This document shows, in pieces, positions 10,592 through 23,394 of a stretch of 64,000 nucleotides of DNA. A program made the translations under genes and the position numbers. The stretch is taken from contig OZ018414.1 of assembly GCA_963969595.1 (NCBI GenBank), positions 19,327,660 through 19,391,659 on the forward strand, in the 5' to 3' direction. Source of the DNA: Neckera pumila (Eukaryota > Streptophyta > Bryopsida > Hypnales > Neckeraceae). Under the pieces are notes generated by a model. It was not told the DNA's origin. It did no database searches and worked only from the letters and a program-made list of their open reading frames with translations. How positions within the stretch are numbered: the first letter of the stretch is position 1; every line of letters begins with the position of its first letter.

Positions 10592-12514
10592 CACTAGAAG
10601 AAACCCGTGTTTTGTTTTTTCCTAGATTCTACGTGCTAATGTCCCGACTGGTGTCTTGAAATGTCTACGTAGACGTCCAAAAACTCGCGTTGCTCAAGAC
10701 TCGCGTTTGACATCAGGTTTGACATCAGACATCAGCATGCTGGAGGCCCTGATGTCCAAAAAACATGGGTCAACGGGGTCCTCAAAGGCCGCCATGTGGC
10801 TACCACCTAAGTGCCACATATGCACGGGCAACCACATAGGAAACTTTTTCATCCATTTTGACCATGACGTGGCATCTGAGGTGGCGGCGGGAAAAGTGAC
10901 ATGGCATCCAGCAAGGATGACGTGGCATGCCATGTCAGCATATTTTTTTGTTATCTGAGAATTTTCTTACTATCTTTGAAGATGTCAACATAGACATGTA
11001 TACGTTTTCTGAGACATCAACTCAAACGTCCAGACGTTTTCATAGACGTATTTTGAAACATCACCTTAGATGTCCAAATTTCTTGTGACATCAATGTAAA
11101 CATCTACTTTTCATCATGAATACCTTTGGCAATGTTTGGTATGATCTAGAAGAACAAAATGATGTCACATTAAACATTCATGGAATGGAACGGACTATTC
11201 AGCATAATATTAATATGGATAGTCTTACATGTCTCATATGATGTCCCTCATGCATGTCAGAATGTTCAATATAGCATGTCATACACAATACACCATACAT
11301 AATATACCATACATTATACATCATATACCATACATAATATGCCATACAAAATACATTATAATTGGCAATTATGTCACATGGCTTCAAAAAGCCACTTGAT
11401 GTGAGTTTATGGAGGGAAGAAGACAAGCTCTTTATACAAGTGGAGTGGTAGAGGGGAAGACAAACTATATGGGACATTGAAAACACTGGATTTAAATTTG
11501 GTAGAGCAACACATAAACATCCAGTAGGATGTTTTTTGCATATCTCAAAGGCCACTCTGATGATGTCTCTATAGATGTTATACCAATTGTGACTATGTTT
11601 CTTAAAACATCTAGAAGTCTATAAAAACATACAAGAAAACATCTCAATGTTTTATAAGATGTCTTTAGTAACATCTCTACGTCTACTTAGACATCTCCAA
11701 TACAAGTGTAGAAAACACAAAGATGGGCTCTTTATACAAGTGGAGTGGTAGAGGGGAAGACAAACTATATGGGACATTGAAGACATTGGGTTTAAATTTT
11801 GGTAGAGTAGCATACAGACATCCAATAGGATGTTTTTTGTATGTCTCAAAGGCCACTCTAATGATGTCTCCATAGACGATATACCAATTGTGACTATGTT
11901 TTCTAAAACATCTAGAAGTCTACAAAAATATCCAAGAAAACATCTCAACGTTTTATAAGATGTTTCCAATGACATCTCTACGTCTACTTAGACATCTCCA
12001 AAATAAGTGTAGAAAATGCAAAGAAACAACCCCGCTATGCCAACTTGGCATGCCACATCAGCATAATTTTATGCCATGTCAACTAATTTACACGTGGCAT
12101 GCCATGTCATATGCCACGTCATCTTATTTTCTCCAAAAGCTGCCCGGAGGCTGCCCAATCCCGTTTTTTTAACCTTGGACAGACTTTTATCCAAGGAAAA
12201 AGTGATTTTCAAAAAATTACCCTCTTTGAAATTTTTCCTCCAAAGCTGACGTGGCCATCTATGTTTTTGCGGACACCTTGTTGGACATCAATGAGTCCTT
12301 AAAAATGTCATCAAAAATCTCAATGTCTTTGGTAACACCAACTGGTTCCATTCAAATTTTCCGCAATCATCTAGAACGTCCTTGGAAATTTACCCTAAAT
12401 TGCAATCTTCTTCTTTAATGTCTTGATGTCTCAGCGGACATAGTATGTTAAGCCTTGGACATCGCATGTTTTGGGCAGACATCAAAAAAAAAAACCCACG
12501 GGTTTCTTCTAGTG
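10592..12514. mobile_element. Nested non-autonomous CACTA element, 1.92 kb
   Basis: Begins CACTAGAAGAAACCCGTG and ends CACGGGTTTCTTCTAGTG, a perfect 18-bp inverted repeat. It is flanked by the 3-bp duplication AAT at 10589-10591 and 12515-12517. The interior has many short dispersed motifs such as AGACGTC, GACATC and ACATCT in both orientations. This resembles subterminal transposase-binding repeats of CACTA elements. It encodes no transposase. It lies in the upstream part of the gene at 9503-10508, probably in an intron. Confidence 0.95.
11421..12020. repeat. 300-bp direct tandem duplication inside the nested CACTA
   Basis: 11421-11720 and 11721-12020 are near-identical with an exact 300-bp period. 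Both start AAGCTCTTTATACAAGTGG or a close variant, and both end in a GTGTAGAAAA block. Differences are scattered single bases. Confidence 0.92.
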
Positions 12515-12517
12515 AAT

Positions 12518-12645
12518 GGAGGGCACCACAGAGTCTTCGGCGGTCGTTGGCGTCTGGCATTTCCGAGTAGCCCCCTTTAAAATCTGAGACAGCAGTGGGT
12601 CCCATTGAACAGAACAATGTAGGCAAGTGATGACCCAAATCCAAC
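12518..12645 (-). CDS. Probable upstream exon of the gene at 9503-10508
   Basis: The minus strand reads an open stretch ending PDANDRRRLC, immediately before the nested CACTA insertion. The upstream boundary has a possible acceptor (CTACGCAG). Joining a GT after CTCTGTG to the AG before AAATGG (near 10502) keeps a frame into MDLNMTISIG, but the splice sites are weak. Treat as tentative. Confidence 0.35.
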
Positions 12646-12660
12646 TGCGTAGCCTCGATA

Positions 12661-12955
12661 TCATGGTTATCATATTGGACAGAATTTTACTATTCACGGA
12701 CGAATCGGACGAATTTGCGTTGACTGGCAGTAAACTTTAGAGGCTAATAACTTTCAAAAAAATTGTCCAAATTTGGCATGTGATATGTTTTTCGGCATTT
12801 ACAGAAACTGTAGATGCCAAAAAAAATATCACATGCCCAATTTGGACAAATTTTCCAAAAGTTATTGGCCTCCAAAGTTTGCTGCCAATCAACGCAGATT
12901 CGTCCGATTTGTCCGTGAACAGTAAAATTTTGTCCGATATGACAACCATGCTTGG
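12661..12955. mobile_element. Foldback MITE, about 295 bp
   Basis: The left arm starting ATGGTTATCATATTGGACA pairs with the right arm ending TGTCCGATATGACAACCAT. The arms extend about 140 bp each, with a few mismatches and almost no loop. There is no coding capacity. It sits upstream of the probable exon at 12518-12645. Confidence 0.8.
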
Positions 12956-13119
12956 TATCAAAAAGGGAAGAAGAATAGGCAATTCAAATTGCAGCGTTCT
13001 AAATGGGAAAAGCACTTGAAAACACAGGAATGAGAGTCAATGATGCGAATCAACCCTGCCGTAGAAATAGTATTGTCGAAATCAAAATTCTTGATTTGCA
13101 ACATAGATAGTGTGCTTCA

Positions 13120-13935
13120 GGTTCATCACTAACCTCTTTACAAAAGCATGCAAGAAGGAAGAATTCACTAGCAACGAGGCCCTACAGGAGCACTTCAAAT
13201 CAAATCACGGGCAAAGCTTCTGTTCTGAGTGCCATGCCTCCTTCAATCTAACAATAGCCACTGCTGTGCACGCAAGCACGCTCATTGGTTCCTACATTTT
13301 TAATTTATTTAATTATTAATTTCTAGTGTATGCACAAGTCACTTAAGAAAAATGATTGCTGTTAGTATGCCGTTGTCTATACAAAGCATTTTTAAATCAT
13401 GTTCTGCATAACCCACTGAAGGGCATTTACAATCTGCATTTAAAGCTTTTGACTCTTTGATACCGAAATTGTGCTTTGCAGAAGGTGTTACTGTGTTTAC
13501 AATGATGCCAACAATTTTGATCATGTAAGTGTTTTTGGAAGTATTAGGTCCTTAATCACAATAGTTGAAATGGAATCACGGAGATAGCTTCTGTTCTGAG
13601 CGCCATGCCTTGTTCATTTTGTCAACAGCCATTGCTATGCACATCAGCAATCTCATCAATTCCTACATTTTCAAGTTCTATAATTCATAATTTTCAGTGC
13701 ATGCACATGTCAGTCAAGAAAGATGTCTCTTGCTAGTATGCCATAGTGTGTACAACGTATTTGTAAATCAAGGTCCGCTTAACTTATTGAAGGGCATTTC
13801 CAGTATGCATTTCCTGTTTACGTGTCTCCGATATTGACTCTGTGCTTCGCAAAAGGTGTTACTGTCATGACAATGATGCAGTAGTTTTTGTTGTGGACGT
13901 CTTCTGAAAATATGAGGTCCTTCATCACAATAGTG
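13120..13935 (+). pseudogene. Degenerate zinc-finger-like exon, duplicated in tandem
   Basis: The plus strand reads a C2H2-like stretch, TSNEALQEHFKSNH, followed by SFCSECHASF. The first Cys pair is incomplete (only ACKKEEF). An acceptor-like TTGCAACATAGATAGTGTGCTTCAG-type tract precedes it. From about 13190 to 13555 the sequence is repeated at about 13560-13935. The second copy reads SNHGDSFCSERHALF, having lost one of the cysteines. The spacing resembles fingers of the ZNF622/REI1 or plant C2H2 type, but similarity was judged by eye only. It lies inside the 15.85-kb CACTA element and so may be a captured fragment. Confidence 0.4.
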
Positions 13936-13974
13936 TTTTTCTGAGTCATATAAGTTTACATTCAACTAGAAGCA

Positions 13975-14414
13975 GAATTCAACGAAGCATCTTTTTGACG
14001 AGGTCGTCGGCGTTGAAGAAATGTACGCACAAAGCCTTACAGAGACGGCAGTTCTACAAGTTTCTGGCACTGCAACTCTGCACACAGCCGTGCCTTCCTC
14101 GTCATCTACAGCGTATGGAATGGCTATTGAAGAACTTCCAATATGCAAAACCTTCAACAAAAGGTCCCCCTGCGAGCGTACTCAAATTGGCATCCTCCAC
14201 CGACAAGGAAGAAGAAGAAAAATGTGGCTCCCACAAGGCATGCAACTTTGAAGGGAAACTGTCAAATAGTCTCTCAGCCAACCTCATTGGACAATCAATG
14301 GCTTCTGGTTTTTTTCAACCCGGGGGAGCCTCACAAGAGTTTGCAACCACTTTTCGGTACATTGCTAGACCCTTCGCGCTTAGGGAGATCCGATGTACTT
14401 TTTATTTATTTTAA
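13975..14414 (+). other. Open region of unclear coding status
   Basis: More than one frame is open and protein-like here. Plus from 13995 gives 139 aa, plus from 14021 gives 76 aa, and minus frames cover 13966-14287. GC content is higher than in the surroundings, which suggests captured coding sequence inside the CACTA element. I could not decide the frame or recognise a family. Confidence 0.3.
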
Positions 14415-15400
14415 CTAAAACAAATTTCAAAAGTTTCAAAAATTTATTTCAAAGAAACACAATTAATAAACTTATTGGTGAAAAGAAGCTTTTCATGCAA
14501 GTTAATTATTTCAAGCGTTTTTAGTGAGTAGAATGAGAATTCGTTTTTAATTTTTAGATAAGAATTTCACAAATTCAAATTTTTTTTGAAGTTCATTGAA
14601 ATTGAACTCTAAATTATTAAATTTTTTATAATTCACTTTGAAAATCCCTAGGTACGCCACTCTTTTGTTTTACGCACGGGTTATCAGCATTGAAAATCTA
14701 TATTTTGAAACAGGTTATTTATTTGTTTTGTTTATTTGTTTTAGTTAGTTTTTTGTTTTTTTTTGTTACGTTAAGATTTCCTGGCCGGTGCATCCTCCAG
14801 CCGCGTGCTTGGTACCGTCAAAAAGTCCTTGGCAAAGAGAGATGTATGGGCTTTGCTTAAAGGAATTTAGACTTATAGCGTGAAAGTTATGCATTTTTGA
14901 ATTATTTTTGGATCTTTAATTATCTTCAATTATGGATATTTTGGACCGTGCGTCCCTTGGTCGCATATTTGGTACCGTTGGAAAGCGCTTGGCAAGAAGG
15001 GGTGCACATTTTTGTTTCATGGCATTCCAACCTATAGTGTAAAAGTTCTTAAATTTGAAGCTTTTTTTAGTGTTAACAATTAGAAAATTACTTTTACATT
15101 TAAATTTGGCTATTTCAACAGCATAGGGCACATATTTTTATTGTGGCAATGGCATGGGGCCACTCAAGTGGCTTACAAGACAACTTTTGCAAAAAAAATT
15201 ATCAAATGAAAAGTTAGCTAAAGACCAAATTGAACAAAATGACAAATAGAAAATAGAAAAAGTTTGGTAGGGGCTTAATAAAACAAAAACCTCATAATGT
15301 ATTAAGAGACTTGAAATACTTGTAGATCATTTTATGAAATGCTTTCAACCTATTCCTTCCAGTTTAAAATGAGATTCATTCATAGTGTTCCATTTATAAT

Positions 15401-15507
<107 letters not shown>

Positions 15508-15660
15508 AATTTAAATCCAAAAAAACTTTGGTAGCTTGTCCCACGATACTTGTATTAAAACAATCTATGTAATTGGGGTTTAAATGCTATTATTGTCCTC
15601 AAAAGCTATGTCAAAATCATATGCAGGATTTTTGCCCTACCTATACAAAAATGTCCCATT

Positions 15661-16001
15661 AGCAAAATTTTCAGTCCCTTGGAGGGCTGTTCAAAGTTGA
15701 CATGCCATGCTATTTCGTGCATGGCCTGTCAACTTTGAAAAGTGCTCTTGGTGAGTAGTCAGAGTCTCTGAATGCTCGCCAGAGCAGTCAAGTTTTGCAA
15801 AAAAATTTATTTTTAATTTTTTTAATTTTTAATATTTTTTTAAGATAAAAATAATAATAACAATAATAATTTTTTATTTGGAATTCTAGGCTCTTGCGCC
15901 ACTGCCGCTGCAGTTTTAGCTGGGCGGAAATAAAGGAAAAATGAACTTTTTAGCAAAATATAAATAAATGGAACAGCCCGCCAAAGGCCTAAAATTTTCT
16001 C
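15661..16001. mobile_element. MITE-like element related to 48831-49195
   Basis: Shares its full length with 48831-49195, including AGTTGACATG, GTGAGTAGTCAGAGTCT and GAGCAGTCAAGTTTTGCAAA. The ends are inverted (AAATTTTCAGTCC and CCAAAGGCCTAAAATTTTCT). No clean target duplication was identified, and there is no coding potential. Confidence 0.7.
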
Positions 16002-17925
16002 TAATGTGTAGTTACATACCACTTAGAATATTTGAACCACTTGCTTGCAAAATAGGGTTCAAGTTTACAAACACAATTTGAGCAATAAATTACACTATAT
16101 CTCATATTCCAAAACATTTCTGGATTTTAAAAAACAAGCACTTTGTAAGCTAAAAGGTAACCATAGTAGTTCCCTCCACAAGGAATAGAATTGAGGTCAA
16201 ATTCTTCAAATGATGTCCTATTCTTTGATATTCTTTACAAACAACGAGACTAGAAGGCCAGATAATTGAGCTACAATTTCAATAGTAGCTATGCTGTAAT
16301 AAACAACTTACTTCCTATAACATTGTTTTATTTTTTTTAATTTCAAGAATTAAGTTTAATAAATTCAAAGTTTCTTTTAAAGCAAAGGATTCATGATTGT
16401 CCACAAACTAGAACTTCACATATCTTTCATCTCAAAATGAAACGACTAAAAGCTTCCCACATATATATTTATTATTGTACCTTGTGCCAAATCCACAGCC
16501 AAAATCATACTAAAAATCCTTTTCTAATTTTCTAATTCATAACAAAAACTTTGAAATTCAATATCTTTCACACCGTCATTCTAAATGCCATGAAATAGAA
16601 GTCCTCACCAAGACCTTTTCAAAAGTACCAAGAATGCAACAAAAATCAAAGCAAAAGTAATTTTCCAAATTTCTGATTCCTTAGAACTTTGAAATTTAGT
16701 AACTTTCACACCGTATGTTCAAATGCCACAAAACAAAGCCCTTGCACCCTTCCTTCTTCAGGGCTTTTTGACGATATTAAGCATGCGGCCAGGGAATGCA
16801 TGGTTCTAGACATCTCAACATAACAAATAAACAAATTAGGTATCTAAATGTAAGTAAAAACCATGCTAACTTAATGTATGGATCTTGGAAACCAATTTGG
16901 CAAGTTTGTATTTTTCATAAAAAATTTTGCAAGTTTGTGTTTTCATCCAAATTGCCAAAGTTGACGAAGACATTGCATAACATCAAATAACTTCTTAATC
17001 ATATATTCAAAAGTTAAGGTTTAGGGTTAGGCCCAAAAAAACATTCTCCCTATATTATGTAATAACTTTAAAGAAAAAAACTAAAAACAAACATTTCCAA
17101 TGAAATGTCCTACATCATTGTGCAGCCATAAACTACAGCTTCATCCTGCACGGATTACTCCAAAAGGAATAAGACCTATAACTAATATAATGAACTACAA
17201 CGACTTGGATTTTAAAAAATTATAATAATGTAAAGACTTTGCAAAAAAAGAGGCAAAGAATGAAAAAATAAAATATAAATATAAATATAAAATATATTGT
17301 TCAATTCACATGGAAATGGTAATTTACATAAATACAATTACATTGTGTGCTTTGAATTCAAAGCCACATTCACATTGCAATTTCTATACATCACTGACTT
17401 TTAAGGTTTCTCCGTAATTCAAATGAAATACAAACTACACTTGTTGCACTTCATATTGTATGTTACAAGTTCAAAAGATATATTCCTATGCTACAATTCA
17501 ATTCATACAAGGGGCTTCAATTTCTTTCAGGGTCAACTTCTTTGTCTAATATAGATTACAAAAAGAACTTTCACCTATAGAAATTTGCCTCTATTGTAAT
17601 GCCTTCTATTCTATATTGTTTGCATTCTACAAAAAGGTTATGATTTCTTTCTTATAGTTCAAGAAGCTCTTCTAAATTTCAGACACTTTGTATCAAATAA
17701 AAATTGTAACTATCATCTATTAACTTTAGTTCTTTTTAGATTTTTAACAACACTGTGACAATCAATTCAAAACCATACATGATTTGCTAAATCAATTTAC
17801 TTGCATACTTGACTTTCTAACCTCAAATATTTCAAATTGTTCACATTTTAATACTCTTTTTGTTTCAAAGGAGAAATAAGACAATCCAACTAGAAGTTCA
17901 TTGACAACAACTCCTAACACTTCAC

Positions 17926-20900
17926 TCACTGAACTAATTGATTACATTTCATTTTGTCTTGCATCTCATATGCCAAATTCTTTGTCCTATGTAAACAAGA
18001 ATTTCTTATGCACATGAATTTGTGCAGAATGCAATTCATTGGCCTCATGCATGTATTATCATATGGAACAAACACATTGTTCTTGATGAAATTCATACAG
18101 GTGAACTCATCGTTCATGTTTGTTTCTTGGCCATTTGCTGACGTTCTGATTTGCTTATAATATTTTGCTACAAAATATACTTGAATGAATCTGTGAAACT
18201 CATGGGAAAATATTTTTGAGATAGTGCCTTTGAAAGGTGTGCCCAACAAATTATCATGTTTCACTACAACATCATCACCAACTTTGTAAAAGACATTGCC
18301 TACCATACACCTTTTGTGCTTATATGTGTATGGTGCCTCACTTATTTCCATGCATGGATATTGATGATACAAATAAGAAGATATAATAGAATCAGATTGT
18401 TTTGATTTATTATGAAGATGACTAATTATGATATCTTTTGTAGCTGTTGTGGGCCTTGTGGCAAAATAAATATTCTTCGGTAGACACTTCAACAATTTCA
18501 TCAACTTTGTAGCTTTTCTCTTTGTGGATACTCTAAGACAAACATTACCATGGGTTGGTGGACAAAGTGTATCACTAGTATGGTCATCTAATTTTTCATT
18601 GAAATGCAAATATGCTTTGTGTATTTTTATAAGTGCTTGTTCTGAACTCTCCAAATTGTTGCATTCTTGATATTTGTAGGTACTAATCTTCTGAAACAAT
18701 CTTTGAGAGCAAAACTTAATGAAAATAACCTCACCATTCTTCTGGTTTTGTCAGTTTGTGTTCATATTTGTAAATTTTTTTATTTCTTGTTCATAAAGAA
18801 AACACCAATAAACATCACTATGTCCAAACCATCTTATGTCTTTGAAAATGTGTCTTGTTCTAGCAACATGCTCCAAAGGTCTACCATTTGGACCATCCAA
18901 TTCTTCCACAAGGACCCGCCAATTTTGCAACAACTAATGAACAATAAGGAAGTCATCTTCTGTCCAACCTCTTGATCTGAGTAGTTGAAAAAATAATGAG
19001 CTATATCTACAAGATACAATCCTTCTGTGCTACAATCTTTCAAGTATTTTCCTTTGAATTTATGCAGAATTATTGGTAACACCCACTACATAAATGTTTG
19101 GTATTCCTCAGCTGTATAAGTGTTGTGGTTGCTTATAGGATCATGTGGCCATTGACTTTGTTTCAATTCCACTACTCATGCTTGTGTTACTGACGTGCAA
19201 GTTGACCTCATGACTTCCAAGATGGTGATTTTCCATTCTTGCTTCTCTATGTCTTCAAAAAACTTTTTAGTATAAGTTTTGAATAGATTCAACACCATAA
19301 TATGCATTACATCAAATACCAAGTCCTTTGATAAATCAAAACCATACAAATGGTATAGCTGCCATAATTTCAACTCTCCAGATACACCAACTTTTTTACT
19401 ACAACAATCTCTTTTTTCTGGTTCATCACTATAAACATTCCACTCTCTTACACCTTTGAATAGCTCTTGGAATGTCTTCCTAGGAGGTGGATTGATAACC
19501 TGCTCTTGGGTTTTATTGTAAACATAATCCCTCTACCGATCTCGATAGAATTCACTTTACAACGTCTACATCCTGCAGGCTCAAGGCTCTTCAGTTTTCC
19601 AATCTTGCATTGTGCAACGTGGTCATCTGTTATTACCATCAAGAATGCTGAAACCACTAATACATTATTTGAAGTTGATATATAGGAAGTTGCTAATAAC
19701 TACTACTAGATAGTTATATTTGCATTTTGTGCCATCCAAATATAACATCTTGAGCTCTTGTACAAATGGTTGTAAGAACAAAGAAGTACGCTTTTTCATG
19801 CATTCTATATTGAAATCCTCATTATTACCCAGCAAAATGAACAATACAATAATAGTAGAAATATTTGATGCAGTCCCAGCATTTAGTACTGTAACATTCA
19901 AAATCCAACAATCTCAAGACCTTTTTCCAATCACATGGAAACCATACCAGTGTGCTCCCAATGCCATGTTTGTCACCGTTACATCATGTCTAGACAGACG
20001 TGACTATGAAGAAATGTCAAGATCCACCCCAAAGTCCGTATGTACCAAAAAAAAAAAAAAAAATTTCTTTTTGGGGACGGTCCGTCCGTCCATGTCGACA
20101 GCCAGTCCGTCCTTTGGACAGTTAGTCTGTCCAGGTCAACGGATAGGCTGTCCCAGAAAGAAAAAAATATTATTGTTTTTTAGACGGTCTGTCTGTCCCT
20201 GTTGACGGCAGGTCCGTTCGTCCAAAAAAAAATTTTTTTTTTTTTTTTGACCCCGAAGCGATCTCGACGCGTTTGGATGCGTTCGGACCATCGCCGCCGA
20301 ACATCTTGACGTGAAAAGCCAACGTCACATCAGGATGGACAACCTTGCCCAATGTAATATTTTGTGGATCCCTTTCACCAACAATTTGGGATTTACAACA
20401 CGTCTTCTACAATTCCAATATTGAAAATCATATTGCTCTGTTTCAGGGTCCCAATTGTTTTTCAATTTGTTGAACCTAATTGGATAAGCAAAATATGCCA
20501 TGCAACATTTACAATTTCTACAATGCACTGGTAATTTCCACTCACCGTTGGAAATTCCACCAATCTTGGATCTCCCTTACCTTTTCACTGTTCCAGAAAT
20601 TTTGAATATGAGGTGGAGGTGTTTTTTTTGCAAGCCATCACTCACAATTGTTCTACATAGACAACATTTCACTACAAAGATTTTTTGACGACAAGATTGA
20701 TTCCAATTGCAAAGAAATTGGGAGGTAATCAAAGGCTATCATTTCTCCCCTCAATGTTCCGCACTTGGTGCATGTTTTCCCATGAATCCTACATAATTGC
20801 TTCATCGTTGTTGGTGTACTACACTTGCATTGTGATGCAGCATTCCTTTTGTAAGTATCATCCTTGCTAGGTGCCAAGAAAATTGGCTCGTGAGCGTACT

Positions 20901-21360
20901 GTTCTGTATCCAAATACATCCTCCATCTTTGTGGCTCTACCATGCTCCACTTCTTGTACATAGTAAGAAGCCTTTTGAAAGACGGTAGTGTATTTGATGG
21001 ACCTTCCAAGTCTCCTTTCCAATCCCTTGGCATATTCCTTAGAACATCTCTAAATTTTTCTTTTCCAAAATCAGATGTTCTTTTCAATCCTAAAAACATT
21101 TGATCCAGCATGTAGTCTGGCAACTCGATTGACATTCTTTTGTTATCCCATTCCACTTGTATTTTAATCAATACATTCTTCATTGTACTTTTCATTTCAT
21201 CAAGTCCATTGAAGTCTTCTAATTCATCCATATGCACATGTTCCTCCTGTTGTTGTATTCCTTGGTTTAGTGGAGATTCACTTGGTAATGATGGAGACAA
21301 AGGTTTAGATGGCAATGGACCTGCTTCAAATGGTGGTAGATTCATAACAACATTCAAAGC
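17926..21360 (-). pseudogene. Decayed CACTA (tnp2-like) transposase
   Basis: Reading right to left, protein-like segments occur in changing frames. 21357-20653 is the N-terminal region with YLDTEQYAHEPIF and a Cys-rich CKCSTPT to CTKCGTL stretch. 20528-20325 has a CRNCKCCMAY cluster. 19657-19448 has LMVITDDHVAQCKIGKL and CRRCKV. 19373-19176 has LYGFDLSKDLVFDVMHIM. 19082-18751 has RHIFKDIRWFGHSDVYW. 18699-17926 is a C-terminal domain. The order ITDDHVAQCK, CRRC, FDVMHIM and the C-terminal DxxWFxHSD agree with the tnp2-type transposase family of plant CACTA elements. I judged this from motif memory, not by a search. Frameshifts, stops and a roughly 300-bp insertion near 20040-20340 break it, so it is unlikely to be active. 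Confidence 0.7.
20040..20340. repeat. Poly(A)/poly(T)-bounded GC-rich insert in the transposase gene
   Basis: A17 at the left, then repeated GTCCGTC/GTCTGTC words (TGTCCGTCCGTC-like, at least eight), then a T-run near 20235. A CpG-rich block follows (ATCTCGACGCGTTTGG, CGTTCGGACCATCGCCGCCG). Base composition is unlike the surroundings. It interrupts recognisable transposase sequence on both sides. Its class is unknown. Confidence 0.5.
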
Positions 21361-21600
21361 GTCAAGAGTTGGCGGATCTACATCTTTTGTTATATAAGAG
21401 CCATGTAATTCTTGTCCTCTTTGTAATCAAATTCTCCTTTCTTGTTCACATTGTTGGTGTGCATGGAATTTCCTTCTGTCTACATATTTGTCTACTTGGG
21501 TGTTTGATTTGCATTGAAAAACAATCACAAAATTTAGGTCGTACAGGACAATTTCCTTAACTTCTATGCCTCATTTTGAAGTACAAAGAGCTTTATATAG

Positions 21601-21603
<3 letters not shown>

Positions 21604-21670
<67 letters not shown>
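21604..21670. repeat. (AT)n microsatellite followed by poly(T)
   Basis: About 50 bp of TA repeats run directly into a T-run of about 16. It lies just upstream of the transposase N-terminus. Confidence 0.95.
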
Positions 21671-22440
21671 CTAACTTATGTACCTATTCTATATCCAATT
21701 CACTTTTCCTACAACAAAATTTTAATACAAACTAGATTTTAGAGTTACTTCATATGTGAGTACCCAGACTTTGGCAAAGGAGGTGAAAATCCACATTTGA
21801 ATCAAAAACTAAAAAAAAACTGAGATTGGAAATAATGCTTAATGATAAGTTAATAAACAAAATTAAAATTTGTACTCCTGTTGGTTTCATATTTAGTTCA
21901 TGTTAACTATTAAGTGTAAACAAATGGTAAAATGGTTGTTTTGCTTGGCAGGTACTATGGCAAAGAGTGGGCGTATTACAAGATATGATGATATCCTTAT
22001 ACTTCAGGGCTTCAATTTCTTTTAGTATAAATGGTAAAATGCCCACTACCAGAAGAAATTGTTCCATTTTAACAAAAATTCAAAAGAAATTCTGTTGGTT
22101 CTTCCTGTGGATTAGGAACACTTGGTTTGGACCTTGCTGCCAATACATTTCTATTGGTTTTTCCTTGGTAAGGAAAAAACTTTTAAAAACTTTAAAAAAA
22201 AAAAAAAAAAAAACTTTTTAAAATCCTAATGACACGTGGCAGCCGCCAATCTGGCCACGCGTTGATTGCCACATGGTAGCTCCACACATGCAACCATGGT
22301 GAGGATCAAACCCGGCACCTCAAGGCTAGTAACCTTGGGTTCCAACCAAGGTACTATGTAAACATCTACATGTATATATGAAGGTTACAATTTTATTTGT
22401 TTAGATTTTCGCTAGTTTTTCCACTTGATTGTGAACTCAC
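21671..22440. other. Non-coding; includes a tRNA-like patch at 22280-22360
   Basis: No gene was seen. The minus strand over 22280-22360 has a TAGCCTTGAGG (box A-like) followed by GGGTTTGATCC (box B-like). This could be a relic tRNA-derived SINE, but the poly(A) run at 22196-22213 is on the wrong side for that orientation. It is preceded by an imperfect palindrome of CACGTGGCA and TGCCACATGG. Confidence 0.3.
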
Positions 22441-22449
22441 CAGACTTTA

Positions 22450-22790
22450 GAGGCCATTTAGGCATAGTTAAAAAACATCTTTTTTTAAACAATTCCAACT
22501 AAAAAATGTTAGGAAATTAAGTTAACTTTCACCTCCAACAATTCTTTTGCAATTTCAAGTCTCCAATCAAAAGTTATGGACAAAATTCAGAGAGGACATT
22601 TTCTTTGACATTTTTAAACATCCTCTCTGAATTTTGTCCATAACTTTTGATCTGAGACTTGAAATTGCAAAAGAATTGTTGGAGGTGAAATTTAACTTAA
22701 TTCCCCAACTTTTGTTAGCTGGAGGTTTTTTGAAGAAAAATGTTTTTCTATGCCTAAATGACCTCTGAAGTCCTCTGAGTTTGAAAAACA
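22450..22790. mobile_element. Palindromic foldback element, family F, copy 1
   Basis: The left arm, with GGCCATTTAGGCATAG, CACCTCCAACAATTC and AAAAGTTATGGACAAAATTC, is mirrored by the right arm with the same blocks reversed. The loop is only about 40 bp around GACATTTTCTTTGACATTTT. A second member with the same block order lies at 27475-28040. Confidence 0.85.
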
Positions 22791-23394
22791 CCAAATCTGA
22801 AAGATAAAGTTAAAAAAATACATTCCATGGTGCAGACTTTGGAGGCCTATATCTCCTTCATAGAAGGTCTTTTTTGCATGAAACTTGTTGAAAATGAAGG
22901 CTATTGTAGTCTACTTTAAGTGATAAAATTTTCAATTAAATCTAACTTGTTTTGAAAATCTAACAAGCATTTTCCTAGAGGTGGTTTGGCCAAAACTTAG
23001 AATTAAATAGTTCAAATTTAGAAGTTTGAATAATCTAGATTTTGAATAGTTCAAAATTTTTATTTTGAATACTTCAACACTTAAAATTCACAATTTAATC
23101 CCTAATTTACTATTGTCTTCTCAGGGGACAAGATGGATTTCAAGTAAGTTCCTATCACCCCGATTTTGAATTGATTAGATTTGAATCAAAGTCTAAATTT
23201 TCATTAAGTTATTTGAATTACAATTTGATCTGGTATTGAATTTGATTAAAATTTTGATCAAATTTTGAATTTGAATTGTAGCTATAGAATATCATTGGAA
23301 TTCAAATCAAAATCAAAATCAAAATCAAATTATATTTGTTAAAAACTTGATTAAAATTAAAATTCCAAATTCATACTCTGCATAAGATTGAAAA

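Noticed and set aside
22280..22360. Possible tRNA gene or tRNA-derived SINE on the minus strand
   Set aside because: Box A- and box B-like words are present, but no cloverleaf can be folded convincingly and the A-run is on the wrong side.
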